Assembly (NCBI RefSeq): GCF_024362695.1
Contig: NC_065408.1
Span: forward strand, 16,427,518-16,491,517
Direction: 5' to 3'
Source of the DNA: Pectinophora gossypiella
Taxonomy: Eukaryota > Arthropoda > Insecta > Lepidoptera > Gelechiidae
Length of the DNA: 64,000 bases
This document shows, in pieces, positions 1 to 10,107 of the stretch; within the stretch, counting starts at the first letter, position 1; every line of letters begins with the position of its first letter. Below the pieces are notes generated by a model, which ran no database searches, was not told the DNA's origin, and worked only from the letters and a program-made list of their open reading frames with translations. Both the position numbers and the translations under genes were made by a program.

Positions 1-240
1 AGTGACTGCCTGTCCAACCTTCCAACCCACGATACTTCCAATACAGGTTAGGTGCATTTCTCGGGACTGTGGGTTTCCTCACGATGTTTTCCTTCACCGC
101 TGAGCTCGTGATAATCATTTACGATCCAAATACGAATTCGAAAACAAATTCAACAATCATTGGTTTAGGCCTGTGTTGGATCGGAACTAGCGACCTCAAA
201 CTGAGAGGCAAGCGTTCTGCCAACTGGACTACTACGGCTC
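1..240 (-). mobile_element. SINE-A copy, truncated by window edge
   Basis: tRNA-derived SINE read on the minus strand. The tRNA-like head lies near 165-240 (tagtccagttgg, then ctcagtttgaggtc) and the body extends to the window start. The normal GGTTCGAATCC B-box is degraded to a GTTCCGATCC form. Confidence 0.8.
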
Positions 241-266
241 CATGGCGTCACGAGTGATTTTTGTTA

Positions 267-596
267 GGGTGCTACCAGACCAATCGATCGATCATCGATC
301 GACGGCATCGATCAACGTTGATCGAAGTTGATCGACTGGTCTGGTAACTTTAATTGATCGACAGATACTGTTCGATTAAGCAATCGATCGATTGCCGGGC
401 GATGACAATAATCGATCCGTCGGTCTGGTAGATACTATCGATCGACGTCGACTATTCCATTCTACCATCGATCGATGCCGTCGATCGATGGTCGATCGAT
501 TGGTCTGGTAGAAACTATCGATCGACGTCGACTATTCTATTCTACCATCGATCGATGCTGTGGATCGATGATCGATCGATTGGTCTGGTAGCACCC
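267..596. mobile_element. GATC-rich MITE with TTA duplication (Harbinger-like)
   Basis: A 330-bp element whose ends are inverted copies beginning GGGTGCTACCAGACC. TTA directly abuts both ends (264-266 and 597-599), the 3-bp target duplication usual for PIF/Harbinger elements. The interior is built from ATCGATCGAT-type palindromes, including two imperfect direct repeats of about 85 bp covering roughly 420-585. There is no coding capacity. Confidence 0.8.
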
Positions 597-774
597 TTAA
601 CAATATCCGCAAAAAGATAAAGCTGGTTGCAAGCCCAAGCAAAAACGTGTGCTTTTAGTAGGAATCGAGGATTTGTTGAGGAAAATCTGATTACAATGTG
701 ATTTTAAAGAGGCACTTACGGGAATTTCGGAATTTCACCATATGGCGACGATTTACCTCCACTGCAGAGTACAA

Positions 775-1255
775 GACGCAAAGCCCCTTCGACCCGTAAG
801 GGCTACGAAGCATACTCCGTCACGCTGCTCCAGTTGGTACCCCTAGTGATGTTCCGAATATCCGTATCCATAAAATTCCATTCAGATTGTTTTTGTTTCT
901 TAAAATCAAATATTTGGCACCTTTATATTGCAAACATTTAGATACATAGACCTTTAAAATGAAAGCAAGATAAAATATCACTTTTATAACAATGAAATAA
1001 CTAAAACTTTAATCTTTTTTTTTTTAAGAAAATAAAGATCCGTATCCGTATCCGCGGATATACATTTATAACGATCCAGCACATCACTAGTACCCACCAG
1101 TGGGCTGACGTAACGTCCACAGCATAAATTACTTTTTCGGACAATCACGTGATTCAGCTTTCAATATTCAGCTTAACAAAGGACAGTCTATTGTCCCCAT
1201 CAGGAATCGAACCCGAACCTCCACATCGAAACCACTAAACCACGAAGGCGGTTAA
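775..1255 (-). mobile_element. SINE-B copy split by a nested hAT-like MITE
   Basis: The SINE-B segments at about 775-842 and 1090-1255 are in register with other copies. The right segment retains the tRNA-like head in reverse, including GGAATCGAACCC. The intervening 247 bp is a separate insertion. Confidence 0.65.
843..1089. mobile_element. Putative hAT-like MITE inside SINE-B
   Basis: A 247-bp AT-rich insertion with short inverted ends, CTAGTGATGT on the left and ACATCACTA on the right, flanked by GTACCC at 837-842 and 1090-1095. TAGTGATG-type ends suggest hAT, but the visible duplication is 6 bp rather than 8, so the class is uncertain. The interior carries repeated ATCCGTATCC motifs. Confidence 0.5.
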
Positions 1256-1526
1256 CGTAACAGCACCTATCCGTATTTATTCGACATCGCGAAAGGAGTG
1301 TAATGTGTTTATTTAAACATGTATTAAGTACGACGAAATCCTAATGAAGATGGATGAGGATAATTAATAAGCGCCTGACTTGCTTTATGCGACATGAACT
1401 CTTACACGAGTTAATGTTTAATTAAATAATGTCTGCTTTTCTAAGTACACCATACGTGTTTTGGATCTCATTATGTTTACACCCTTGTCTATCTGCTAGC
1501 GAATGGCGACTAATATTATGGGTGAA

Positions 1527-1735
1527 TATCAAAATATGCCAAGTTTGGTGGCGAACTTTTATAATATTATTATTTTTTCGTGAAAAATTGGGTTTCGACA
1601 TGAAAAAGGATGCAAAAGGATCCTGGGTTCCGACATGAAAAAGGATCCAAAAGGATTCGAAAGGATGTCGGAACCCAATTATTCAGGAAAAAATAATATG
1701 CAAGTTCGCCACCAAACTTGACATTTTGATAAGAT
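1527..1735. mobile_element. Palindromic MITE
   Basis: Two imperfect inverted arms of about 75 bp (roughly 1527-1605 and 1660-1735) share blocks such as AAGTTTGGTGGCGAAC and ATTGGGTTTCGACAT. The short centre repeats AAAAGGAT. No coding sequence. Confidence 0.7.
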
Positions 1736-1799
1736 TTTTTTTATTATTAAATATTTTATGCTCAATTACATTTCGATTTCGATTTTTTTGGCCTTGGTT

Positions 1800-2085
1800 T
1801 TATACAAGACCAACCCGGCCCCAGGCGAACAGAGCAATCTTCTCTGCCCTCCAATGGGGCAATTTCTATTCGGCGCGTCCTTGCCGCGGGGGTGGGAGCC
1901 TCTTACTTCCAGAAGTAGGCCAGAATGAGATGGTGGCTGAGTTCCGATTTTGAAATAGAGTACTCTGGGCGCCATCAAACTCGCGTCAGACAGAGTACTG
2001 CGGGGCGGAAGGCGAGGAAGAAACCACTGCCCTATTTTTCCCTAAAAAGTAGCCGTCAAGAGCGTGGCTCTTAAATTAGTGATGA
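1800..2085 (+). mobile_element. Family E non-autonomous retroelement (RTE-tail SINE-like)
   Basis: Contains the family's TACTGCGGGGCGGAAGG and ACCACTGCCC blocks and ends with the GAGCGTGGCTCTTAAATT tail, followed by gatgatgat. The copy extends upstream into the longer form of the family (CCTTGCCGCGGGGGTGGG). The middle, around the GCTACACCGACAAGAGC segment, is partly deleted. Confidence 0.7.
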
Positions 2086-2801
2086 TGATATTTCGATAAA
2101 TATCACACCGTCTAGAACTGGGGTACTCAACCTCTTTCTTCTTTTTTCGTATGGGTTGTTAGGTGGATTACCAACCCCATTAACCCTTTTTTATTACGGG
2201 CCACAAACATGTTTTAGTCATAAAGTCACGTTCATTGATGTGTAATCAATATTTAGTCACGGGTCACAAACTAACGTTATTAAGGAGTAGGTTAATAAAT
2301 AGCATAATTCGCCGTGCGCGGTAAAGTTACCTAGTTATCTGTTAAGGGTGTTGGGACCCTAGCTTTATAATTTTCACTGACAATACATAGCGTAAGTGTA
2401 GCCACACAATTCGGTGATCTTTTTTTTGACATAGTAATACTGAGCTAAATGAGCTCTACACATTTTCACCGCTACTTGGAGGTCTAGAGAACCTACAATC
2501 AATAAAATATATTATAAACCCTTCCTATTATCCTCAGGTTTACTCTGGGTCTGAAGTTATTGAAAACATTTTATTTAAATGTTCTTTTTATTTCTTATTA
2601 TTATAAACTACATAAAAAAAAGGTTTGTAAAGGACTATTTACGTTTATTTGTAAAATAAAATACAGAAACTTAGTAAACACTTTTGTATGGGAATGTAAA
2701 TTTAATCAATGATTTAAAGAAATTAAATTATAATTTTACCTCATGTGGCACAAATAAAATGAAACTTCAGAAAGAATGATAAATTAGAAAAATACAAATT
2801 C

Positions 2802-3143
2802 ACCTGATTGTATGAAAGTAATATGATCCGTGCTTCGGAAGGCACATTGAGTAGGTAGTCCCGGTTACTACTTACAGATGTACAGTCATGAGCAATATAA
2901 TGTACCCACTTTAGGACTTTGTCGCACTAACATATTTGACATTTAGTAAGACTTACAGTTCAATTTGTCAAAAAAGTTAATGTGACATGGTACCAAAGTG
3001 TATACATATTAATGCTCGTGACCGTAAGTGAGTAATCGTTACATGAGCCTTGCCAGGGGCCTTTGGTGGCTCAATAATAATCCTAAAACCAGGGTTGATG
3101 TGGTAATTCACCTCACAGCCCACACGATAGAAGAAGAAGAATA
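2802..3143 (+). mobile_element. SINE-C copy, 5'-truncated, with nested Tc1-like MITE
   Basis: The SINE-C core (CCGTGCTTCGGAAGGCAC) and tail (GTTACATGAGCC, ending acacgatagaagaagaag) are present on either side of a 142-bp insertion at 2883-3024. The tRNA-like head is missing. Confidence 0.75.
2883..3024. mobile_element. MITE-H, Tc1/mariner-type, inserted in SINE-C
   Basis: The element has inverted ends (CAGTCATGAGC against CGGTCACGAGC read inward) flanked by TA at 2881-2882 and 3025-3026. Other SINE-C copies show the uninterrupted target, gatgTAagtaag. A second copy is at 36810-36940. Confidence 0.78.
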
Positions 3144-3149
3144 CTAATT

Positions 3150-3650
3150 TATATTTACGGTTTACACTGAATCCGCTATGCGTACGCCATCTACATATAC
3201 GTAACAGACCTATCTCTTACCATGTTATAAATAAAAATAAAATATCTTTATTTCGGACATTAATCCATATTATTATATTGTTAGTACAATGACTTACAAA
3301 CTAGGTTAGTAAATTAATTTAAGTAAGGGTTGAATGAAAATTAATTCATATATGACCTACCCTTGGTCCCTGAATAGCACACATGCGTCTGGACCCAGTG
3401 TTTTGTAAACGGACTGTCAGGCATCTCACTAATCAACGAGAATATTGTTGGAGCTATTATGTTACTGTGGTGTGTTAGTTCCTAAACTAGACTCCCTACA
3501 CCTTTAACTTTCATTTTTGGAACCCTTTCTTTAAGTATATTCTACCAACAACGATAAGCAATATCATTTCTCTTGTTCGTCGAGAAGGTAATCTAATACT
3601 TGTATTAGAATGGGCCGAAATTCCTTTGCACGCTGGTATTTTCAATTAAG
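3150..3650. other. Unannotated intron or flank sequence
   Basis: AT-rich sequence. I see no coding exon, splice-bounded frame or recognised repeat. Confidence 0.5.
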
Positions 3651-3651
3651 A

Positions 3652-4299
3652 ATATCGTCGCTGGAAATCTCAGTTGACGTAAGAGACAAATTTTAATAAC
3701 AGGTTTTCAGGAGAGCCAAAACACGATTTTTGACACTTAAAGTCTTATAACTTTTATAATTTGAAACGTGTTTGAATGCAGTAAAGTCCGATTTTCTTAT
3801 AATGTTCTGGTTTTTTACGTAAAAATAAAGGTACTTCTCTAGCTATCATAACAACGAAATAGTTGCCCCTTACACTCATGTGTGATGAAGGGAACCCTTT
3901 TCGCAACGATTACGTAAAATATATTCTTTATTTTTTGTGTCGTAAAGGACTTTTTTAAATATACTTTTCGATACTTTTAACGTACCTTACGCCCCTGTTT
4001 TATTACTTACCTGTTATCATGTAATATCAGATGAAGTGTATTAAAATATACCATGACCCTACATCACATTGGAGAAAAAAAGTCCCTTACGCTATTTTTT
4101 TTATAACTTGGTGGCGCTTACGCTATTTTATTCAAAACTTAGAAACGCAATAAAAAATGCTATAAGGGCTATTGAGTTTTAAAAATGCCAATCGACGGAA
4201 AATAAGCTTAGCTCTCATACATTTTTTTTTCCACCATTTAGCACATTTTTAAGGGACATTTTGTCCCTTACGGCATTTGAGAGTTCCAGCGACGACATT
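3652..4299. mobile_element. Non-autonomous DNA transposon with about 45-bp TIRs
   Basis: The ends are imperfect inverted copies: ATCGTCGCTGGAAATCTC at the left and the reverse complement of GAGAGTTCCAGCGACGA at the right, followed inward by GTAAGRGACAAA. The interior is AT-rich with scattered TCCCTTACG-like motifs and no ORF. No target duplication was identified. Confidence 0.65.
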
Positions 4300-4503
4300 G
4301 TCTTAGGCTTCTTTAGCTTAGGTAACAAATTGTAGGGAAATAAATATTCTTACTCTTACTGCGAGATAAAATGTTTTAGGGCTCAATTTACTTCAGACAA
4401 TGTTTGTATTTTAGTTTAATTAGATCGTTTTATGACTTCATTGCTAGATAAGGAGTAAGTAAGTAAATAAATAATGAATGTCTACTACCCATTGTTCCAG
4501 CTT

Positions 4504-4830
4504 CCAGGTGTATTCTTGAATACATCCCGCTTGGGAACGGTGCCTACTGAAAAGTATCAGCGCCCGAAAAACTTAACATACGATCCTGACGACCCCTAGC
4601 CATAGAGGCGCCATCAGTTAGCGACAACAAACACTTCATTACCCCAAAACCGACTTCGTCGGCGCGGTCGACATTTTTTCTCATTCAGCGCTTATCGCTA
4701 TCAACCTACTGAGATCGATTAATTGTTTCAAATAGAATCCTCTCAAACGACGTCCTGAGCGGAAGTTCGCGCCCAACTGGGCACCCTCAGGCCTGTTGTC
4801 TTAAATGTTGTACCGGGTGAGAACCTAGCG
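4504..4830 (+). repeat. Family D retroelement copy
   Basis: Closely matches 13244-13575: GAATACATCCCGCTTGGG, then TCAGCGCTTATCGCTATC, GCGCCCAACTGGGCACCCTC and CAGGCCTGTTGTCTTAAA. Better-ended copies finish in poly-A after AAGTCACGTC, so it behaves as a retroposed SINE-like family. Confidence 0.7.
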
Positions 4831-4839
4831 GTGCTCAGC

Positions 4840-5030
4840 AGTGGAGGAAAATTATTTGAAGAAACCCACATTCCCGATAAATGCGTTTCGGAAATATGTG
4901 ACCTAACCTATATTGAGCTGGATTTCCCTTTTCGTGCTGGAAAGTCACACAAGCAGTCAGCCGTCATTGTAAAAAACAGGACCTGTAGGTTAGCGGACCC
5001 TGTGAACACGGGATAACGCTAGGATAATAG
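4840..5030 (+). mobile_element. SINE-A 3' portion
   Basis: Retains the SINE-A body (AAACCCACATTCCCGA, GTGACCTAACCTATATTG) and the end GGACCCTGTGAACACGGGAT. The tRNA-like head is missing, and it follows directly on the family D copy. Confidence 0.7.
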
Positions 5031-5687
5031 ATTTCAATTTAAAATTAAGAATGTGCCTCTCTCAACATAATAATAAATTACAGTAAACTTTTGTAAGTTT
5101 TAGTAAATCCTAGCTTTGTGTACATTTCCCTAGGATAACACTACTTTCCCGAACAAATGGACAACTCACTGGGTAAACATTTTACAGTAACATGCCTTGA
5201 GGGCGCAATCCTCGATTAGGGATAAAGCGGTCAATCAATTTTCCTAATATTCAAAATAGACCTTTAAATGGGTATTGCTTTCCTGCCCTAACCATTAAAT
5301 CAAAAGCAAATTTTAATGAACGATCAACCTGGTTTACGACTTAATTTAAAACCCTTTTGCGAAACAATTTTGAAAGGGTTCGATATTAAAGTGAACGTCG
5401 ATGCTTAGTGACGAAAATAGAAAAGTATTTCAATTTATAAGATTCTATAAAATGTTTTATTATTATAATAATTATTATATTTACAGCAACTCCTTAATTT
5501 AATAGCAATTTCAAGAACACAATTTACAAGAAATTTTGTTTACAATTGCGTAGTAAATTCAAAAGTAAAGTTTAAGTATTCAAATTAATTGATATTAACT
5601 AAATGATTTCCACTTATACTTTTTGGTTAGGTTATAAAATAATTTTATAACATAACATATACTCATGACTATATTTCCAATTAGGGT

Positions 5688-5887
5688 AGTAAAAGGTACA
5701 ATCAAAGAGCATAAGTTTAGTCACTTAACCTGGCGAATTATTTGTAAACAGTGGTGAAATAATGAAACATTAGTGGTCATAATTATAAGTAAAAGGTACA
5801 ATCAAAGAGCATAAGTTCAGTTACTTAACCTGGCGAATTATTTGTAAACAGTGGTGAAATTATGAACCATTAGTGGTCATAATTATA
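5688..5887. repeat. Two-copy 100-bp tandem duplication
   Basis: Copy 1 is 5688-5787 and copy 2 is 5788-5887. They differ by a handful of substitutions (for example GTTTAGTCAC versus GTTCAGTTAC). Each contains AACCTGGCGAATTATTTG. The period is exactly 100 bp. Confidence 0.92.
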
Positions 5888-6109
5888 AAATTTGTTGTTG
5901 TAGGTGTTTTTGGTCTATTACAAAAACGGCATGTGGCCGGAAGATCTTAAGTACAACCAGTTAATTTATTACTTTGCAAGAAACTGATTGGACTTTTGCA
6001 GCTCATCCATCTCAAGATTGCACTGAGCTTACAGTTAGACCAACATGATAGGTGGTGAGCCGTATCGCCTTTTATACCTAATAGTCGATCCGAGATTAAT
6101 CGATTCGAG

Positions 6110-6153
6110 AAAAAACATAAACACACGCCTATTTCCCACCGGGGTAAGCAGAG
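6110..6153 (-). mobile_element. LINE-F 3' end fragment next to exon 4
   Basis: On the minus strand it reads CTTACCCCGGTGGGAAATAG then GCGTGTGTTTATG, matching the 3' ends at 42040-42075 and 63520-63550. It starts about 20 bases past the exon 4 donor at 6173. Confidence 0.65.
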
Positions 6154-6173
6154 AGAAATATTAATTTAAATAC

Positions 6174-6271
6174 CTGCTGACTATTGACGCTGCCCTCGGT
6201 TTGGTCAAAGGGTGGCAACACTGAGCACAAGCGCCGGCCCATCAGTGAATAGGACACCACAACGATGCAAC
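6174..6271 (-). CDS. Neuropeptide-type GPCR, exon 4 (end of TM5, ICL3)
   Basis: This 98-base exon (two bases plus 32 codons) lies 25.6 kb below exon 3. A pyrimidine-rich tract ending aatttcag precedes GT, which completes the Gly codon opened by exon 3, so the join reads YAIP-G-CIVVVSYSLMG. That finishes TM5. RRLC begins ICL3, and the exon continues with a Pro-rich stretch (LPPFDQTEG) and ends QQ in phase 0 at a gtattt donor. The phase match across three introns is strong evidence that the four exons form one gene. The next exon should carry TM6 (CWLP-type) and TM7 (NPxxY). I could not find it between 6173 and 1, so it probably lies outside the window. The 3' end of a LINE copy sits about 20 bases beyond the donor. 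Confidence 0.82.
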
Positions 6272-6490
6272 CTGAAATTAAAAAAAAAATGCACAAGTTG
6301 AGCCATTTCCTTTTGCCCGTATTCGCAATATTTATAATTACTTAGTTTATATAGCAAATGTAAATTGTTACTGGCAATAAATTTATTTTATTCTTATACT
6401 TATTCTATTCTTGAAAAATATAAATTTAAAAACGTTCTAAAATTAGAGAAAAAATTACAATTATTAATTCTTATCCCGTGTTAGGTTAAC

Positions 6491-6808
6491 GGCCTCCGTG
6501 GTCCAGTGGTTTGAGCGTTCGGGTCACGATCCGGAGGTCTCGGGTTCAAATCCCTATCACGAAAATCACTTTGTGATCCCTAGTTTGATTAGGACATTAC
6601 CGGCTGATCACCATATTGTCCAAAAGTAAGATGATCAGTGTCTCGGAAGGCACGTTAATCCGTTGGTCCCGGTTACTACTTACTGATGCAAGTTAGTAGT
6701 CGTTACATGAGCCATGTCAGGGGCCCTTGACGGCTCAATAGTAAACCTGACACCAGGGTTGATGGAGTTGGTACTCCAGCTAACAACCCATACGGTAGAA
6801 GAAGACGA
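6491..6808 (+). mobile_element. SINE-C, near full length
   Basis: tRNA-like head with GTGGTCCAGTGG (A-box region) and GGGTTCAAATCCC (B-box region), then the shared core near TGTCTCGGAAGGCACGTTAA, then the SINE-C tail CCTGACACCAGGGTTGATGG ending at gaagaagac. Not a functional tRNA: the head continues straight into SINE body. Confidence 0.85.
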
Positions 6809-6867
6809 TACCGTGTTGTTGCTTCTATGATGTACTGTTCTTGTTCCCTTACGATATGTATAAACTA

Positions 6868-7001
6868 CTCTGGGTTCCTTCCAACTCACGTCAAACAGAG
6901 TACTGCGGGGCGGAAAGAAAGAGGGAAACCACTGTCCTATTTTTCCCTAAATACGTAGCATGGAGAATGCTACACTGACAAGAGCGTAGCTTTTAACTTA
7001 G
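6868..7001 (+). mobile_element. Family E copy, 5'-truncated
   Basis: ACAGAGTACTGCGGGGCGGA, then the CCACTGTCCTATTTTTCCCT block, then GCTACACTGACAAGAGCGT. It directly follows SINE-C. Confidence 0.75.
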
Positions 7002-7009
7002 AAATAGAA

Positions 7010-7640
7010 AAACTCTTTACTTTTTTTTCGTTTTGTTTCTCTTTTCTTTAGTGTCAATATTTATGACAATAAGGCTAAAATTTGCCGTATCTTTGCATTG
7101 CGTTGATTGAAGTAACCACAGTACTTTCCTTTTCGGCAGATAAGGAACTTACGAGTATATCTTAAAATAAAATGATATTGACATGAAAGTTTTTGTAAAA
7201 CGTGAAACGCGAAATTTTGTTTGACCTCTCTCTCACCTAGCTCTCTCTTTTTCTTCCTCTCACTAAATCAGCAATTGTCACATAGGAGATTTTAAAGTCG
7301 CAACGACGATATGACGTATTATCCGTATCATGTAAACAAAGACACCAAAAGGTCATCAGAATTCCAATATTCAAATTTTCCACTTCAAACTAAAGGTCGT
7401 TGCAATTCATTACAATTCAAATTCAGCTATAGTTATATTTGTCTTGTAAATGTAATATAAGGTCAAAATCGCTTTACAAACTTGGCTACAGGAGCCTTGT
7501 ACAAACAAAAGCCAAGAAATTTGATTTGTCTTGGCAAACAGACACTTTGGAACAATAACCGACGAGGACAATCAATATTGTAAAGAAATATTATTTAAGG
7601 TTTTAACAATAATAATAAAAATAAAACATACATTTCAGTC
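7010..7640. other. AT-rich intron sequence
   Basis: I see no exon or recognised repeat here apart from short pyrimidine runs. Confidence 0.5.
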
Positions 7641-7775
7641 TAAGCAGCATAATGTGTTAGTTACATACAAATTGCTTACAAAAAAAGAAGTTATTAAAAA
7701 CTAAAGCTTCTCACAATCTGTATAGCCGGGGAAAACAAGCTGCAAGAGAAGCCTTTGCACATAGCCCTAGATGTT
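7641..7775 (-). repeat. LINE 3'-UTR fragment
   Basis: AGCTTCTCACAATCTGTATA and GCCTTTGCACATAGCCCTAG resemble 47460-47550, which is preceded by a LINE-like TCAAATTCAAAAGTATCTTT tail. Confidence 0.5.
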
Positions 7776-7837
7776 CTCTAAAAAACTCATAATATAATAT
7801 TTTGAATTACAACAAAATAATTATTATGTATTGAAAG

Positions 7838-7990
7838 AAAAACACACAACGTCGATATGAAGATTGTTTTGTGAACTTACCCTTTACTCCCGCTATGTTG
7901 GTACTATTTACCTGCTTGTCACCTGCTAGGGCAACACTTTCATAAATTTTGAAAGTGTGGTCGCACTGCAATTCTGTCATCTTTTCATAG
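7838..7990 (-). repeat. DIRS inverted terminal repeat (3' side)
   Basis: This 153-bp block is the reverse complement of 12309-12461, apparently without mismatch by eye. It includes AACACACAACGTCGATATGA and TTTGAAAGTGTGGTCGCACT. Confidence 0.92.
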
Positions 7991-8013
7991 TCCTTCACCA
8001 GGAAGATATTCCT

Positions 8014-8116
8014 GCGACGTTGTGTGTTTTTCTTTCAATACATAATAATTATTTTGTTGTAATTCAAAATATTATATTATGTATTTGTCTAAAAACACAC
8101 AACGTCGATATGAAGA
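8014..8116. repeat. DIRS internal complementary region
   Basis: The first part is the reverse complement of the left outer end (7789-7855). The second is the reverse complement of the right outer end (about 12440-12485). Joined like this, it is complementary to the circle junction that would form if the element's two ends met, as in DIRS elements. Confidence 0.75.
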
Positions 8117-9012
8117 CCTGTTTGATATCTGCTGGTGACAAACACAAAACGCTATGTGAAAATTATAATATTTATTGTTTCTTAAAAACTTTTATGAAAC
8201 AATCAACACATAATAATTTATTCAAACTTATAAAATTATTATTCAGGCACAACATTATTAAACAGTAAATGAGATGTATTACTCTTCTTTTGTATTTCTT
8301 GTAAAGAAATACTAGACTTTTTTTAAAGTATCTTGATTCTTCAAGTTGCCTCATGATAGTATGTCATCAATGGGATGATTTTCAACCCAGCTTGCTGAGG
8401 CCACAGCTGATCTGCCAATAACAGTCCTAGAAGCTGGTTATGGTTGTCCTGTTATAGTGATAAATAGGTGCTTCAGTTTATCAACCTCATTCCCTCTGTT
8501 TTGAGAAACTTCAATAAGACGTCTTGCTCAAGTAACTGGGCACATTTGCTTGCTATATAGCTAGGGTGTTTTAAGAGCTGCCATGCTGACTGCCTATGGA
8601 TAGCAGTGTCTGTCTTTGAACGAAAGAGATTTCAAATAAAGTATTTTTGGTTATGGGACAACTTACCAATCAAATAATGAACAATCTGGATAACCCAAAC
8701 AGGCAGATTTTTTTTTTTTTTTTGCTTTGACTTGTTGGATGCTGAAATTGCTCTGAATGATGCTGAAATCTGTCATAGTAATAATTGGTCATCAGACTTA
8801 CGGTCCCGTCTAATTATACAAAATGTAAATATTGCAGATTTATGGATTAGAATCGAACTGTATGCAAGTTTCTCCACCAAGTGTATGTAGGCTAAAAATC
8901 TGCATTTATGTGACTTTCTGGACTTGTGCTACTAACACGATTTTCGTCACACCACTTGAACCACCCCTTAATTGCAGGAAAATAGGTACTCGTTGTGGAT
9001 TGCCAACAACTG

Positions 9013-9751
9013 TTACATAATAATTACTGTTATATAATAATTGCTTTTCGGGTTCTGACCAGTTACTAGTTTGTTGCCCCCAGCTTTAAGTAACCAAGCC
9101 TGTAGGTTCACTTGGTCGATTTGTAAGGGTGAACGGTTCGTGGCAGTGTCCACTAAGCACTCCGCGAGCTTCTCTATCGTAATAGGTGGAACCCATGACC
9201 TGTAAGGCCCAAGACCTAAAGTCTTCCAGCCAATATATTTTTCCCGAAGTGGAGGTATTACAATATACAGACCCTTGGCGCTGTTCATATGGGCCAGAAC
9301 TCGAGGGATGAGGTTGGGTGGAGGGAAAGTCCAGCCCAGTTGAAGTTCCCACACTTGAATGAAAGCATTTGAGAAGAGTGCTGAGCAATCTTTGCAGTCT
9401 AATGAGACGTACATGTTGACCACGGCTCTTTCGGCAGACGCGAACAGATCGACGTCTGGTGTGCCCCAATGATGAAATAATCGGTTTGTTGTAGTGGGCA
9501 ACAGGTGCCATTCCGATATATGCCGTGCCCGTGAGAGGCGATCGGCAGTGCAGTTGTACCTCCCCGGGAGGTAGTGTGCTGACAGGGTTATGTTCAGCCT
9601 GTCTGTCAGCTTCAACAACTTGCATGTCAGATTGAATAAGTTGAAAGAGCGCGTTCCCCCTTCCTTCCGAATGTAGGAGACCAATGTTCGGTTGTCGAAC
9701 TGGACTAGAATATGGGCAATTCTGCAGACGATGGAATTGATCCCGAATCAA
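9013..9751 (-). pseudogene. DIRS RNase H and downstream region
   Basis: Part of the DIRS pol polyprotein. The minus-strand frame ending at 9013 starts VSYIRKEGGTRS, then has YLPGRYNCTADRLSR (RNase H end, A-D-x-L-S-R motif), EWHLLP, a VDLFAS segment and FPPPNLIPRVLAHMN. This order is characteristic of DIRS/Ngaro-type elements. RNase H would degrade the RNA strand during reverse transcription. The frame is open for about 223 codons. It is cut off from the reverse transcriptase by a SINE-B insertion and ends with no recognisable recombinase, so the protein cannot be complete. Confidence 0.8.
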
Positions 9752-9773
9752 TACACATCTCCAACAGCAACAA

Positions 9774-10107
9774 CAGCCTCCGTGGTCTAGTGGTTAGAGC
9801 GTTAGGCTTACGATCTGGAGGTCCGGGTTCGACTCCCGATGGGGACATTGTTGAAATCATTTTGTGAGACTGTCCTTTGTTTGGTAAGGACTTTTCAGGC
9901 TTGAATCACCTGATTGTCCGAAAAAGTAAGACGGTTCCGTACTTCGGAGTGCACGTTAAGCCGATGGTCCCGGCTATTATCCGTAAAAACACCTCCACCA
10001 ACCCGCATTGGAGCAGCGTGGTGGAGTATGCTCCATACCCCCTCCGGTTGATTGAGGGGAGGCCTGTGCCCAGCAGTAGGACGTATATAGGCTGTTTATG
10101 TATGTAA
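9774..10107 (+). mobile_element. SINE-B inserted in the DIRS element
   Basis: Full tRNA-like head (CCTCCGTGGTCTAGTGGTTA, then GGGTTCGACTCCC), the core variant GTACTTCGGAGTGCACGTTA and the tail TGCTCCATACCCCCTCCGG. It splits the RT from the RNase H region, so it is younger than the DIRS insertion. Confidence 0.88.

Noticed and set aside
6491..6562. tRNA-like sequences (also at 9774, 28295, 46836, 53092, 59929 and elsewhere)
   Set aside because: A- and B-box-like motifs are present, but each runs directly into a SINE body and cloverleaf pairing is poor, so they are SINE heads and not tRNA genes.
9086..9751. Second 221-codon minus frame overlapping the DIRS RNase H
   Set aside because: Shares coordinates with the RNase H frame but has only partial motifs. 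It is mainly the shifted shadow, apart from a short stretch upstream of 9684 that may continue the true frame across a frameshift.
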